In this document: positions 6,854 to 15,520 of the stretch, in pieces
Numbering within the stretch: position 1 is the stretch's first letter
How the letters are laid out: every line of letters begins with the position of its first letter
Assembly (NCBI GenBank): GCA_024275635.1
Contig: JAJRYT010000006.1
Location: 1-35,448 of the forward strand
Origin: Chloroflexota bacterium
Lineage (GTDB): Bacteria; Chloroflexota; Anaerolineae; Promineifilales; Promineifilaceae
Length of the DNA: 35,448 nucleotides
Direction of reading: 5' to 3'
Notes under the pieces: model-generated
The model's database searches: none
What the model was told of the DNA's origin: nothing
The model's input: only the letters and a program-made list of their open reading frames with translations
Program-made: the position numbers and the translations under genes

Positions 6854-8959
6854 ATGGCAAGTATACAAGTGGGCAAGTGGCGGCTGTCTATCATCGTGGC
6901 GTTGAGTCTACTGGCCTCCTGTCGCAGTGATGACGCACCGCCGCCTATCGTGGGCGAGGTCTCCGGCAGCCAGATTAAGATTGAAGTGGCCGAGAGCGGC
7001 ATGGCTGAGGTTTCGCTGGCCGATTTACAAAAGGCAGGGCTGCCGGTGACATCGCTGGCTGATGCTGATTTGTCCTTGACTCAGGCGGACACGGCCGTTC
7101 CCATCCACATCCTTGACGACAATCTCCTCTTCTACGGCCAGGCTCCAGCTGGTCGCTACACGAATATCCGGCCTTACATCTTGACGGTTGGCGAAAAAGG
7201 AACCGTGATGGAGGAGACGGCCGTTACCACCACCGTCACCGCACCGCTAACCGAACTCCCCCAAACCCTGCATCTCGAAGAAAACCACCGCTACCTCTCC
7301 CCGGCGCGCCAGGACGACCAGAGCGACGTCTGGTTTTGGCAAACCGTCGGCCAGGGGCAAAAAGTGTCCCTGACCTTTGATTTGGCCGTCGTCAGCGACA
7401 GTCCGGCGGCGCTGCGTCTGCATTTACGCGGCACAACCCTCAACCCCGAAGTAGACTTTGACCACGATTTCGACCTCAGCCTCAACGGGCAAAAGCTGGA
7501 CACCGTCCGTTGGGACGGCGAAACGGTGTACACTAGCGAAACGGCCGTTCCCGTCGGACTGCTCAAAACAGGCCAAAACGAGCTTATCCTCGACAACGAA
7601 ATCCCCGGCGCATCCTTCCTGGACATCATGGAGCTAAACTGGTTGGAACTGGATTACGTGGCCCCGGCAACGGCCGTTAACGACCGCCTTCAATTCAGTC
7701 AAACCAACAGCCCAGTCACCCTCGACGGCTTCAGCAAACAGCCCCTCATTTTCGACATCAGCGATCCGGATGCGCCACAACTGCTGACCGGTTGGTCATA
7801 CAACAACAAGCAGATTCAACTCGCCGTCAACCCCGGCATGACCGTTGCCGCCATTGGCCCGCGCGGCTACCTGCCGCCAGCCGCCATCACGCCCGTCCGC
7901 CAAAGCGATTGGCACGACCCCGACAACCAGGCCGACCTCCTCATCGTCACCACCGACGAGCTGGCCCCGGCCATGGCGCCGCTCATCGAGGCCCGGCAAG
8001 CGCAGGGGCTATCCGTCGCCCTCATCCCCGCCGCCGAAATTTATGATGAATTTGGCTACGGCGAGGCCAGCCCCGAAAGCATCCAGACCTTCGTCGCCTA
8101 CGCCTATGAAAACTGGCAGGAACCCCGCCCACGCTACCTGTTCCTGGTTGGCGACGCCACCACCGATTATTACAATTACCAAGGGAACGCGCCCCGCAAC
8201 CAGATTCCCTCGCTCCTGGTTCCGGTCGAATTTAGCGGCGAAACGGTCAGCGATTCCCGCCTGGCGGATGTGGATGGCGATATGAAGCCTGACCTGGCGG
8301 TGGGGCGCTGGCCGGTTGATGCGGCGGTGCAGGTTGCAGATTTGGTGGAAAGGACGCTGGCTTATGAGGGGGGAACGGCCGTCAACCGCGCCCTATTCGC
8401 CGCTGATGGAACCGAAGCCCAATTCGCCGACATCGCCAGCCGCCTCTGGACCGAAAGCGGCCTGACTGATGAAGACACCATTTTACTCAACGGCGCTAAA
8501 GCCGACGAAGTAACCGCCGAATGGAACCAGGGAACCTGGCTCACCACCTACATCGGGCATGGCAGCGTCGAACGCTGGGGCAAGGAAGACGTTTTCTTCC
8601 CTGAAGCCGTCAGCGGCTTAAACGCCGCCACACCGCCCATCGTCCTCCAGCTCACCTGCCTCACCGGCCTCTTCGCTCACCCGGAACTCACTTCGCTCTC
8701 GGAAACCATGCTGCTGCACGAGCAGGGGCCGGTTCTCATCATTGCCGCCACCAGCCTGACCCTTTCCGTCCATCAGGAACCCTTTGCCCTGAGTCTGCTG
8801 CAAAATCTGCAAGACCCGGGTAACGGACGTATCGGCGACGCCTTCCAGAGAGCCAAACAATCGCTTACCATCGAAAACAACAACGGTCTGCGCGAAATTA
8901 GCGATACCTTTGCCTTGCTTGGCGATCCCAGCGCGCGTATCATTCGACCCAATCCATAA
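6854..8959 (+). CDS. C25 family (gingipain-like) peptidase, predicted lipoprotein
   Basis: This 701-residue protein has a type II signal sequence with lipobox LLASC, placing the lipid-modified Cys at about residue 23. A beta-rich domain follows, with a jelly-roll-like part (SDVWFWQTV to LELDYV) at about 150-275. The C25 domain runs from about 359 to the end. It shows the YLFLVGDATTDYYN core strand, catalytic His569 in GHGS and Cys602 in QLTCLTGLFAHP. It ends ALLGDPSARI, as C25 domains often do. It is a paralogue of 2674-5748 but anchored by lipid rather than released. Five ACGGCCGT copies are present (7091, 7217, 7541, 7670, 8375), all read as TAV and mostly in loops. The N-terminal codons contain three CAAGT words spaced 8 nt apart (6858-6878), so the true start could be slightly different. 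Confidence 0.82.
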   Translation: MASIQVGKWRLSIIVALSLLASCRSDDAPPPIVGEVSGSQIKIEVAESGMAEVSLADLQKAGLPVTSLADADLSLTQADTAVPIHILDDNLLFYGQAPAGRYTNIRPYILTVGEKGTVMEETAVTTTVTAPLTELPQTLHLEENHRYLSPARQDDQSDVWFWQTVGQGQKVSLTFDLAVVSDSPAALRLHLRGTTLNPEVDFDHDFDLSLNGQKLDTVRWDGETVYTSETAVPVGLLKTGQNELILDNEIPGASFLDIMELNWLELDYVAPATAVNDRLQFSQTNSPVTLDGFSKQPLIFDISDPDAPQLLTGWSYNNKQIQLAVNPGMTVAAIGPRGYLPPAAITPVRQSDWHDPDNQADLLIVTTDELAPAMAPLIEARQAQGLSVALIPAAEIYDEFGYGEASPESIQTFVAYAYENWQEPRPRYLFLVGDATTDYYNYQGNAPRNQIPSLLVPVEFSGETVSDSRLADVDGDMKPDLAVGRWPVDAAVQVADLVERTLAYEGGTAVNRALFAADGTEAQFADIASRLWTESGLTDEDTILLNGAKADEVTAEWNQGTWLTTYIGHGSVERWGKEDVFFPEAVSGLNAATPPIVLQLTCLTGLFAHPELTSLSETMLLHEQGPVLIIAATSLTLSVHQEPFALSLLQNLQDPGNGRIGDAFQRAKQSLTIENNNGLREISDTFALLGDPSARIIRPNP

Positions 8960-8977
8960 CACGAACCAATTACTTGT

Positions 8978-9031
8978 GTAGGGGCAACCCTTGTGGTCAC
9001 CCAACTGGGCGGGCACAAGGCCCGTCCCTAC
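8978..9031. repeat. Imperfect inverted-repeat (REP/MITE-like) element
   Basis: A 54-bp sequence begins GTAGGGGCAACCCTTGTGG and ends with its near reverse complement (GGGCACAAGG then CCCGTCCCTAC). It forms a long hairpin with arms of about 25 nt. I recognise this as like a short GTAGGGGC...GCCCCTAC palindromic repeat seen dispersed in intergenic regions of several bacterial phyla. It lies 18 bp after the C25 lipoprotein gene and could stabilise or terminate the transcript, though no T-tract follows directly. Only one copy is in the window. Confidence 0.65.
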
Positions 9032-9079
9032 CAAATTTATTACCGAAATAATTTTGCTTCTTTTTAATAGGAACAAATT

Positions 9080-10108
9080 TTGATTGCCAAAAAGCAAAAA
9101 ATAACATCTCCCAGTTTACTCCGCAAACTTTGGCCTCTGGTCAACACAGGCTTAACTGTTTTGTTGGTCGGCTTTGGGCTGTGGTATTTGATCAATGGCG
9201 TCGGACTGGAAGCCATCGGCGAATCCCTGCGAACGGCCAAATTCGGGTTCATCCTCCTCAGCATCCTGAGCGTCGTCCTCATGAACCTGTTCAAAACCTG
9301 GCGCTGGCACATTCTATACGCCGCCGATGACAACCCGCCAGGGCCGGTTACCTTGTTCTGGGCCATCATGCTGGGACAGTACGTCAATCTGGTCATCCCC
9401 TTTCTCCGGCTGGGCGAGATTGCCCGCCTGTTCGCAATCAGGCAAAAATCTCAAACCGCCAGTGCGCTCACGCTGGGGACGCTGGTCGTGGAAAAGGTGC
9501 TGGATATTATCATCCTGGCCCTGACGCTCATTGCCATCTTGCCCTTCATCGCTCTGCCGGAATACATCAGCCACCCAGGCTGGCAGCTAAGCATTGCCGC
9601 CATTGTCCTTTTAGCCGGCCTTTATGTGTTGGCTTACCAAACCCGGCTGATCATTGCCATCTGCGAATACTTCACACGCTGGCTGCCCATAGCCTGGGCG
9701 CAGCGAATTATGCACTACATCATCTCCGGGCTGGAAGGCGTGGCGGCCTTTCGCAGCAAACGCGCCGCGCTGGCGCTCATTGGCTCGTCGGCGCTAGTCG
9801 GATTTACATCTGTTCTCACACCATACCTGCTGCTGCTGGCTTTTGGTCTCTCGTTGGGATTCGCCAAAGCCGCTCTCATTCACATTGTCGTCATGATCGC
9901 CTTAACGCCTCCCAGTACACCGGGCAAAATAGGGGTTTTTGACGGCGCGGCCGCTTTTACGCTGTTCCGGTTTGGCATCGAATCCCAAGCGGTTATTGCC
10001 GGTTACACACTTATCTACCACCTGGTGGCGGTACTGCCGCCTGTGCTTTTGGGGATGGTCGCCGCCTCGCGCACTAACTGGCGCTGGCAGCGCTCGCTCA
10101 CATCATGA
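9080..10108 (+). CDS. Flippase-like integral membrane protein (LPG synthase TM / UPF0104 family)
   Basis: This 342-residue protein has about eight membrane helices. It carries the family patterns LLSILSVVLMNLFKTWRWHILY near 55-76, the invariant-looking GQYVNLVIPFLRLGEIAR near 100-117, and VVEKVLDIIIL near 138-148. The C-terminus has a typical PSTPGKIGVFDGA motif. This family covers the membrane part of lysylphosphatidylglycerol synthases and AglD-like proteins, and members next to glycosyltransferases are thought to flip or support lipid-linked substrates. No aminoacyl-transferase domain is fused. The start is TTG 9080, supported by AGGA 7 nt upstream. It contains no copy of the iterated palindrome, unlike its neighbours, which fits its conserved membrane core. 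Confidence 0.82.
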   Translation: MIAKKQKITSPSLLRKLWPLVNTGLTVLLVGFGLWYLINGVGLEAIGESLRTAKFGFILLSILSVVLMNLFKTWRWHILYAADDNPPGPVTLFWAIMLGQYVNLVIPFLRLGEIARLFAIRQKSQTASALTLGTLVVEKVLDIIILALTLIAILPFIALPEYISHPGWQLSIAAIVLLAGLYVLAYQTRLIIAICEYFTRWLPIAWAQRIMHYIISGLEGVAAFRSKRAALALIGSSALVGFTSVLTPYLLLLAFGLSLGFAKAALIHIVVMIALTPPSTPGKIGVFDGAAAFTLFRFGIESQAVIAGYTLIYHLVAVLPPVLLGMVAASRTNWRWQRSLTS

Positions 10109-10148
10109 ATTTCGCTTCCAATCTGAACCAACCAACAGCGAGGGGGAC

Positions 10149-11261
10149 ATGATCGTCATCATTTTATTCTGGGTATCGGTAGGCACAATCGTTTACACCT
10201 ATTTCGGTTATCCCATTCTTATTACATTGCTGGCACGGGTGCGGCAACGGCCGTTACACCAGGCCCCCATCACCCCCAGCCTCACCCTCTTCATCCCCGC
10301 CTACAACGAAGAAGCCGTCATCGCCGACAAAATCGAAAACAGCCTGGCGCTCGACTACCCGCCGGAAAAATTAGAGATCCTGATCGTCGCCGATGGCTCC
10401 GACGACGGCATAGTAGACATTATCAAGCAGTATCCTGCTGTGAAACGGCTCTTTCAACCGGAACGGCGGGGGAAAATTGCCGCCATCAACCGGGGCGTGC
10501 CTTTTGTCACCAGCGAAATCGTCGTCTTTTCCGATGCCAACACCATGCTCGATATGGGCACGCTGCGCGCCATCGCCCGCAACTTCGCCGATCCCCAGGT
10601 TGCCAGCGTGGCCGGAGAGAAACAGGTTCTGGGCGGCGGCGAAGGGCTGTACTGGCGCTACGAATCCCACCTGAAGCGGTGCGACAGCCAGGTGAGCAAC
10701 GTCATTGGGGCGGCGGGTGAGTTGTTCGCCATCCGGCGCGAATTGTTCATGGCCTCGGAAGCGGATTCCGTTGTGGAAGATTTCATCATGTCGGTGCGGC
10801 TGCTGGAGGCGGGCTGGCGGGTGGTTTACGAACCCCAGGCCATCGCCCGCGAAGCGCCGTCGGCGTCGCTGGCGGCCGATTGGCAGCGGCGCGCCCGCAT
10901 CGCCGCCGGGGGGTTCCAATCAATTTTCCGGCTGCCGGGTATTTTAAACCCGCTGCGGGGCTTGATCGCCTGGCAGTATTTTTCGCACAAGGTTTTGCGC
11001 TGGATCACATCGTTTTTGCTGCCGGCTGCTTTGTTGTTCAATGCGCTGTTGTGGCCCCGGCCTTTTTACCGGCTGCTTCTTTTCGGCCAGCTCGCCTTTT
11101 ATGGATTGGCGCTGGTCGGGTACTGGCTCACCCGGCGCGGCAAACAAAGCGGCATCCCGTACACGGTTTTTTTCTTTTGTTTCTCCAACCTGGCGACGAT
11201 TGCCGGTTTTTGGCGCTACGCGACCGGGCGGCAGGCGGTGACGTGGCAAAAGGTGAGGTGA
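10149..11261 (+). CDS. Family 2 glycosyltransferase, membrane-anchored, processive-type
   Basis: This 370-residue protein has an N-terminal membrane helix (about 1-28), a GT2 (GT-A) domain, and two or three C-terminal helices (about 275-345). Nucleotide-sugar and metal-binding elements are visible: FIPAYNEE at 48-55, ADGSDDG at 81-87, SDAN at 128-131 and catalytic VED at 209-211. QRRAR at 246-250 stands where processive enzymes have QxxRW, so the tryptophan is replaced. Such enzymes extend or start cell-surface polysaccharides from UDP-sugars. The start at ATG 10149 is chosen because GAGGGGG precedes it with good spacing and the first helix begins at once. The frame is open further upstream but would overlap the flippase-like gene. 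Three bases separate its stop from the methyltransferase start. Confidence 0.85.
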   Translation: MIVIILFWVSVGTIVYTYFGYPILITLLARVRQRPLHQAPITPSLTLFIPAYNEEAVIADKIENSLALDYPPEKLEILIVADGSDDGIVDIIKQYPAVKRLFQPERRGKIAAINRGVPFVTSEIVVFSDANTMLDMGTLRAIARNFADPQVASVAGEKQVLGGGEGLYWRYESHLKRCDSQVSNVIGAAGELFAIRRELFMASEADSVVEDFIMSVRLLEAGWRVVYEPQAIAREAPSASLAADWQRRARIAAGGFQSIFRLPGILNPLRGLIAWQYFSHKVLRWITSFLLPAALLFNALLWPRPFYRLLLFGQLAFYGLALVGYWLTRRGKQSGIPYTVFFFCFSNLATIAGFWRYATGRQAVTWQKVR

Positions 11262-11264
11262 GGT

Positions 11265-12029
11265 ATGACGAGGGGTAGAACGGCCGTTATTCAAAGCGAA
11301 CGCGACTGGCATGACCAGGAAGCGCACCGCCGCCATTCATTAAACGCCGTCCTGTACGCCCCCCCTGCTTTTGATGACGTCACCCAGACTGCTTTTGATT
11401 TCCTGGATGGTCAGCCGGGCGAGCGGGTGCTGGACATGGGCAGCGGCGAAGGCAAGGAAACGGCCGTTTTAGCGACGCGCGGCCTGTGCGTGGTAAGCAT
11501 GGATTTATCTCACAAACAGTTGTGCGATGCGCGGAAGCGGGTACGCGCCTATGCGCCGGATACACACGTCTTTTTTGTCCAGGCCAATGCGGAAGAACTG
11601 CCCTTTGCCAGCGAAAGTTTTCGTATCATTTACGGCAAAGCGATTTTGCATCATCTCGACCTGGCTATGTCCAGCCGGGAAGTCAACCGGCTGCTCCAAC
11701 CGGGCGGGCGGGCCACCTTTGCCGAACCGTTCGCCCGCCATCCCTTATTCCGGCTGGGACGACGGTTCACGCCGCAGTTACGCACAGAGGATGAACATCC
11801 TATGTTGCTGTCCGAACTGGAAGCTTATGCCCAGGGTTTTCAGACGTCCACAATTAAGACATTCTTTTTGTTCACCCCACTGGCCTATGTTGTCCGCTTG
11901 CTGCCCAGTGGAGAAAAACCATTTCAGAGGGCGTATGCGCTTTTGGCCCGGCTGGATGCGTTCTTGTTTGCCCGACTGCGCCGACTGCAACATTGGGCCT
12001 GGTATGCCGTGCTAAATGTCCAAAAATGA
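11265..12029 (+). CDS. Class I SAM-dependent methyltransferase
   Basis: This 254-residue protein has SAM-binding motif I VLDMGSGEGKE at about 45-55, an acidic residue ending beta 2 (VSMDLS) and AEELPFASESF at about 106-116. ILHHLD and the LLQPGGRATFAEPF segment of the Methyltransf_11 group follow. A C-terminal helical part may contact membranes or a lipid-linked substrate. Within a polysaccharide locus it may methylate a sugar or a lipid carrier, but nothing in the sequence fixes the substrate. The ATG at 11265 follows a GAGGTGAGG-like ribosome site. The stop overlaps the next start by 4 nt (ATGA). Two iterated palindromes are present (11280 and 11460). The second lies directly after motif I (KETAVLA), one of the few copies inside a conserved catalytic motif. 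Confidence 0.85.
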   Translation: MTRGRTAVIQSERDWHDQEAHRRHSLNAVLYAPPAFDDVTQTAFDFLDGQPGERVLDMGSGEGKETAVLATRGLCVVSMDLSHKQLCDARKRVRAYAPDTHVFFVQANAEELPFASESFRIIYGKAILHHLDLAMSSREVNRLLQPGGRATFAEPFARHPLFRLGRRFTPQLRTEDEHPMLLSELEAYAQGFQTSTIKTFFLFTPLAYVVRLLPSGEKPFQRAYALLARLDAFLFARLRRLQHWAWYAVLNVQK

Positions 12030-13423
12030 ATTTTCTAAAAAGGCCATGGCTACTCTTTCTCGTCGCCTTTGGCGGCGCGCTGTTGGTTTACTGGTTGACT
12101 CTGGCGTCAGACTTGACCTGGGCTAACAATGGCCTGGACGGGGGCGAACTGATCGCCGCCGCCGTCACCCTGGGCGTGCCCCATCCCCCCGGTTATCCCA
12201 CATACGTGCTGCTGGGAAAATTGTTCAGTTGGCTACCGGTTGGTTCGGTGGCTTACCGGTTTAATTTGTTTTCAGCCGTGACGGTCGCCGTGGCGGCGGG
12301 GTTTATTGCGGTGATCAGTCTCCAGTCTCCAGCCTCCAACGAACGTTCACCAACGAACAGGGATTACCGGCCACTGATTACCGGCCTCGCCTTCGCCTTC
12401 GCGCCGCTGGTGTGGGGGCAGGCGGTTATTGCTGAGGTGTACGGGCTAAATCTGGCGTTTTTGGCCGCTTTTTTGTGGACGTTGACGGGGAAACGGCCGT
12501 CCCCCCTCACCGGCCTCCTGCTTGGCTTAAGCGTTACTACCCACCTGACATCCCTGCTCATGATCCCGCTGGCCCTCAGCCAGGTTCCGCGCCGGGATTG
12601 GGCGCGCCTGGGGCTGGGCTTGGCCCTGGGGCTGACGCCTCTGCTGGCCTTGCCCTGGCTGGCGCAAACGAACAGCCCGATTGTTTGGGGTGATCCAGGA
12701 ACTCTCCGCGGCTGGTGGTGGCTGGTGAACGGCCGCTTGTACGCTGCCAATTTGTTCGCCGTCACCCGGCCAGATTTATGGGAACGACTGAATCATTGGG
12801 GACAGGTATTGGTCAATCAATTCACCTGGGCGGGCCTCCTCCTGCTCGCTTATGCGTTTTACCGGGGCAAAAGGGAAGCGCGGCGTTGGCGGGTCTGGGT
12901 GTTGGGCACGGCCGTTCTCTACCTCATTTATGCGTTGGGCTACGGCAGCCGCGACGCCATCGTCTTCACCCTGCCGGCGCTGCTGCTCTTGAGTTTGCTG
13001 TTAGCGCCCGGACTGCGCCGATTGGGTTGGCTGGCTGTGTTGTTGCCCCTCACATCGCTTCTGCTAAACTACAGCGCGATGGATTTGAGCGGAGATGACA
13101 TGGTACGGCCGTTAGCCGAACAACTTTTAGACGCCGCGCCGCCGGGAGCCATCCTGCTAACCCCTGGCGACCAAACCATCTTTACATTGTGGTATTACCA
13201 CCACGTCGAGGCACAGCGGCCAGATTTAATTTTAGTAGATGCAAACTTATTTGCTTTTGATTGGTACCGCAGCCGGTTAGGTCAAAATCATCCCGCGTTA
13301 CGAAGTCTGGAAGCGGATGATTTGGCGGCATTTCGACAGGCAAACGGCGGGTTACGGCCGTTTTGCGACGCTAAAATTCAACCACAGCCAACCGACCGGC
13401 AGCTAGATTGTGACGTGGAGTAA
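12026..13423 (+). CDS. DUF2723 membrane protein (GT-C-like, O-mannosyltransferase-related)
   Basis: This 465-residue polytopic protein begins with a helix followed by DLTWANNGLDGGELIAAA. It then has the DUF2723 hallmark GVPHPPGYPTYVLLGKLFSWLP at about 50-71 and the family-typical AVIAEVYGLN at about 136-145. The C-terminal soluble part (LLTPGDQTIFTLWYYHHVEAQRPDLILVD) is also standard for the family. DUF2723 proteins belong to the GT-C superfamily and probably transfer sugars from lipid carriers on the outer membrane face. The start at ATG 12026 gives an ATGA overlap with the methyltransferase. The first cytoplasmic or external loop carries a 70-bp heptamer array (12317-12386) encoding a low-complexity insert (SLQSPASNERSPTNRDYRP). 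Four ACGGCCGT copies follow (12493, 12908, 13105, 13354). Confidence 0.85.
   Translation: MNFLKRPWLLFLVAFGGALLVYWLTLASDLTWANNGLDGGELIAAAVTLGVPHPPGYPTYVLLGKLFSWLPVGSVAYRFNLFSAVTVAVAAGFIAVISLQSPASNERSPTNRDYRPLITGLAFAFAPLVWGQAVIAEVYGLNLAFLAAFLWTLTGKRPSPLTGLLLGLSVTTHLTSLLMIPLALSQVPRRDWARLGLGLALGLTPLLALPWLAQTNSPIVWGDPGTLRGWWWLVNGRLYAANLFAVTRPDLWERLNHWGQVLVNQFTWAGLLLLAYAFYRGKREARRWRVWVLGTAVLYLIYALGYGSRDAIVFTLPALLLLSLLLAPGLRRLGWLAVLLPLTSLLLNYSAMDLSGDDMVRPLAEQLLDAAPPGAILLTPGDQTIFTLWYYHHVEAQRPDLILVDANLFAFDWYRSRLGQNHPALRSLEADDLAAFRQANGGLRPFCDAKIQPQPTDRQLDCDVE
12317..12386 (+). repeat. Heptamer array B, in frame inside a membrane-protein gene
   Basis: Ten 7-bp units can be laid end to end. AGTCTCC occurs twice, then AGCCTCC. 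AACGAAC, GTTCACC and AACGAAC follow, then AGGGATT, ACCGGCC, ACTGATT and ACCGGCC. The array lies between two predicted membrane helices of the DUF2723 protein and keeps the reading frame open. Confidence 0.75.
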
Positions 13424-13427
13424 TTAA

Positions 13428-13476
13428 GTAATCAGGTAATTGGTAATTATCCAATTACCAGTTACCAATCACCTGG
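13428..13476. repeat. Heptamer array C, intergenic, inverted arms
   Basis: Seven 7-bp units: GTAATCA, GGTAATT twice, ATCCAAT, TACCAGT, TACCAAT and CACCTGG. The second half is the near reverse complement of the first, so the array can fold into one imperfect hairpin of about 20 bp. It fills most of the 78-nt gap before the DUF4012 gene. There is no T-tract, so it is not a standard terminator. Confidence 0.8.
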
Positions 13477-13501
13477 ATTATTCACAACGATCAAAAACAC
13501 G

Positions 13502-15493
13502 ATGACCCAAACGCATCAACCACGCAATCTGGCCCAACGCCTTTTTTGGGGGGCTGTCCTTCTCCTCCTGCTCTGGCTGGGGCTGAAGGGATGGCGCATC
13601 GCCCAGGTGGCGCAATCATTGCAGGCGCGGCCGGCAGAAGCGGAAACCTTGCTCGCCGGTGGACTGGCTAACGCCGACCCGGAGGCCATCGAAGCGTTGG
13701 TTCTGGGGATTCGGCGCGATGTGGTTATACTCAAAATGGAAACGGCCGTTTTCATGCCCCTCGCGCCTCGCCTGGACTGGATACCCAAACTGGGGCCAAC
13801 CATCGCCGCCGCGCCCCAACTGCTGGCCATGGCCGACGCCGGCACAGAACTGGGCGTTTACGCCCTGCGCGGCTTCAAACCGGCCATCAGCGCCCTCCAA
13901 ACCAATCCACCCAACATGCAGCTTATTCCCACCCTGGCCCAGACTGTGCAGGACGCCGCCCCGGAACTGGCCGCCATGAGCCGCTCCCTGGACAAACTCA
14001 GCGCCGCCCGCACTCAAATTGACAACCCGGACGCCCTCCCACAACGTCTACGAACGCTGTTGGAACTGGCCGACGAATGGCTGCCCCTGGCCCAGGACGG
14101 GCTGGAGCTGGCCCCCCACCTGCCGCCAATGCTGGGCGTGGGCACAGGCGGCCCGCGCCGCTACCTCATCATCGCCCAAAATTCGGATGAACTGCGACCG
14201 ACCGGCGGGTTTATTTCGGGGGCGGGGCTGTTGGCAGTGGAAAACGGCCGTATCCTCGACCTCACCTTCCTCGACGCCACCCAGGTAGATAACTGGCAGG
14301 CCAAGCCCTACGACTTCCCGCCACAGCCCTTGTACAATTTCATGGGACTGGAACTGTTCCTGTTCCGCGACGCCAACTTCTGGCCGGATTTCCCCACCTC
14401 GGCCGAGAAAGCGATTGAATTGTACAGCTACGGCCAGGATGTGCCGCCACCGGATGGCGTCATCGCCGTTGACCAGCGCTTTCTGCAACTGCTGGTCGAA
14501 GCCACCGGCCCCATCCCCATTCCCGATTCGGAACTGGTCATCAACAGCCAGAATGTCATCGAAAATTTGCAGGCCGGCTGGGCAATTCAGGAAGGGCAGG
14601 CCGTCAGCGATTGGATTTTTAACCGAAAAGATTTTATCGGGACGTTCGCCCAGGCTATCCGGGACAAAATCGAGTCTGATTTTGCGGCGGTTGACCCGGC
14701 CGTTTTGCTGCAAAATACCTTAACCGCCCTGGCCGCCAAAGATTTGCAAATTTACATGCGCGATCCAGCCGTCGCCGCCATTTTGAATGATTTGCATTGG
14801 GACGGCCGTCTTCCCACCAACCCGCCGCATGATTTCCTGATGGTGGTGGACAGCAACCTCGGCTACACAAAAGCCAACCCACTCATCGAGCAAAGCCTCA
14901 CCTACCAGGTATCACTTCCCGGCAATGGCCCGGCGCAGGCCGATGTGACCGTCACCTGGCAGCACACGGGCGTAGACACGGGTGACTCTTGCACGCAGGA
15001 TGTGGTGTACAATTTGGAAACGGCCGTCAACTACCAAACGCTGGTCAACCGCTGTTACTGGAACTATCTGCGCCTTTACACACCGCCCGGCAGCCAACTG
15101 ATCACCTCCAGCCGCCACCTGGTCCCTGGTGCGGCCACCATCAGCGGGCAAACCTGGGACAGCCCCGCCCAACCCATCAGCGACTTGAACGGCCTGACCA
15201 CCTTCGCCAACTACCTGATGCTGCCCCGCGGCCAGCATCTCGACGCCCATTTTGTCTACCAACTACCCGCTAATGTCATCCAGACAGTGGATGGGCAAAA
15301 CCAATATCAACTGACCCTTTTCAAGCAGGCCGGAACGCGCCCCCAGCCGGTCGCAGTAATTATCCTGCTGCCGGAAACGGCCGTCCTCGCCCAAACCACT
15401 CCCGCCCCATCTCGCGTAGAAGGCAGCATCCTCTATTTTGAATTTGAATTGGAAAGGAATACAGTCATTACCGTGAATTATCAATCGAACTAA
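13502..15493 (+). CDS. DUF4012 domain protein, membrane-anchored
   Basis: This 663-residue protein has an N-terminal membrane helix (about 9-32) and then an extracytoplasmic body. The DUF4012 signature RYLIIAQNSDELRPTGGFISGAGLL lies near 220-244, followed by GVIAVDQRFLQLLVEATGPI near 319-338. The first motif resembles the LytR-CpsA-Psr-related fold family, and DUF4012 genes are regularly found in exopolysaccharide clusters of Chloroflexota and Actinobacteria. The biochemical role has not been established as far as I know. A C-terminal beta-rich domain of about 180 residues follows. The ATG at 13502 is preceded by heptamer array C and has no clear Shine-Dalgarno. Five palindromes lie inside (13742, 14244, 14802, 15020, 15377). 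Confidence 0.85.
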   Translation: MTQTHQPRNLAQRLFWGAVLLLLLWLGLKGWRIAQVAQSLQARPAEAETLLAGGLANADPEAIEALVLGIRRDVVILKMETAVFMPLAPRLDWIPKLGPTIAAAPQLLAMADAGTELGVYALRGFKPAISALQTNPPNMQLIPTLAQTVQDAAPELAAMSRSLDKLSAARTQIDNPDALPQRLRTLLELADEWLPLAQDGLELAPHLPPMLGVGTGGPRRYLIIAQNSDELRPTGGFISGAGLLAVENGRILDLTFLDATQVDNWQAKPYDFPPQPLYNFMGLELFLFRDANFWPDFPTSAEKAIELYSYGQDVPPPDGVIAVDQRFLQLLVEATGPIPIPDSELVINSQNVIENLQAGWAIQEGQAVSDWIFNRKDFIGTFAQAIRDKIESDFAAVDPAVLLQNTLTALAAKDLQIYMRDPAVAAILNDLHWDGRLPTNPPHDFLMVVDSNLGYTKANPLIEQSLTYQVSLPGNGPAQADVTVTWQHTGVDTGDSCTQDVVYNLETAVNYQTLVNRCYWNYLRLYTPPGSQLITSSRHLVPGAATISGQTWDSPAQPISDLNGLTTFANYLMLPRGQHLDAHFVYQLPANVIQTVDGQNQYQLTLFKQAGTRPQPVAVIILLPETAVLAQTTPAPSRVEGSILYFEFELERNTVITVNYQSN

Positions 15494-15520
15494 ACTCGGG
15501 TAATTCTTCAGGAAGGAACC

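Noticed and set aside
9939..10148. Upstream extension of the GT2 frame
   Set aside because: It overlaps the flippase-like gene in another frame and encodes Trp/Arg/Leu-rich sequence unlike the family. ATG 10149 has a strong ribosome site.
13428..13476. Rho-independent terminator before the DUF4012 gene
   Set aside because: The hairpin is A/T-rich, imperfect and has no following T-tract. It is better described as an inverted heptamer array.
14048..14713. Long open frame antisense to the DUF4012 gene
   Set aside because: It has no recognisable domain, low-complexity arginine/glutamine-rich content, and lies opposite a well-supported gene. GC-rich codon use explains the open antisense frame. 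The same applies to long antisense frames at 3445-3981, 4774-5307, 10371-10919 and 13616-14044.
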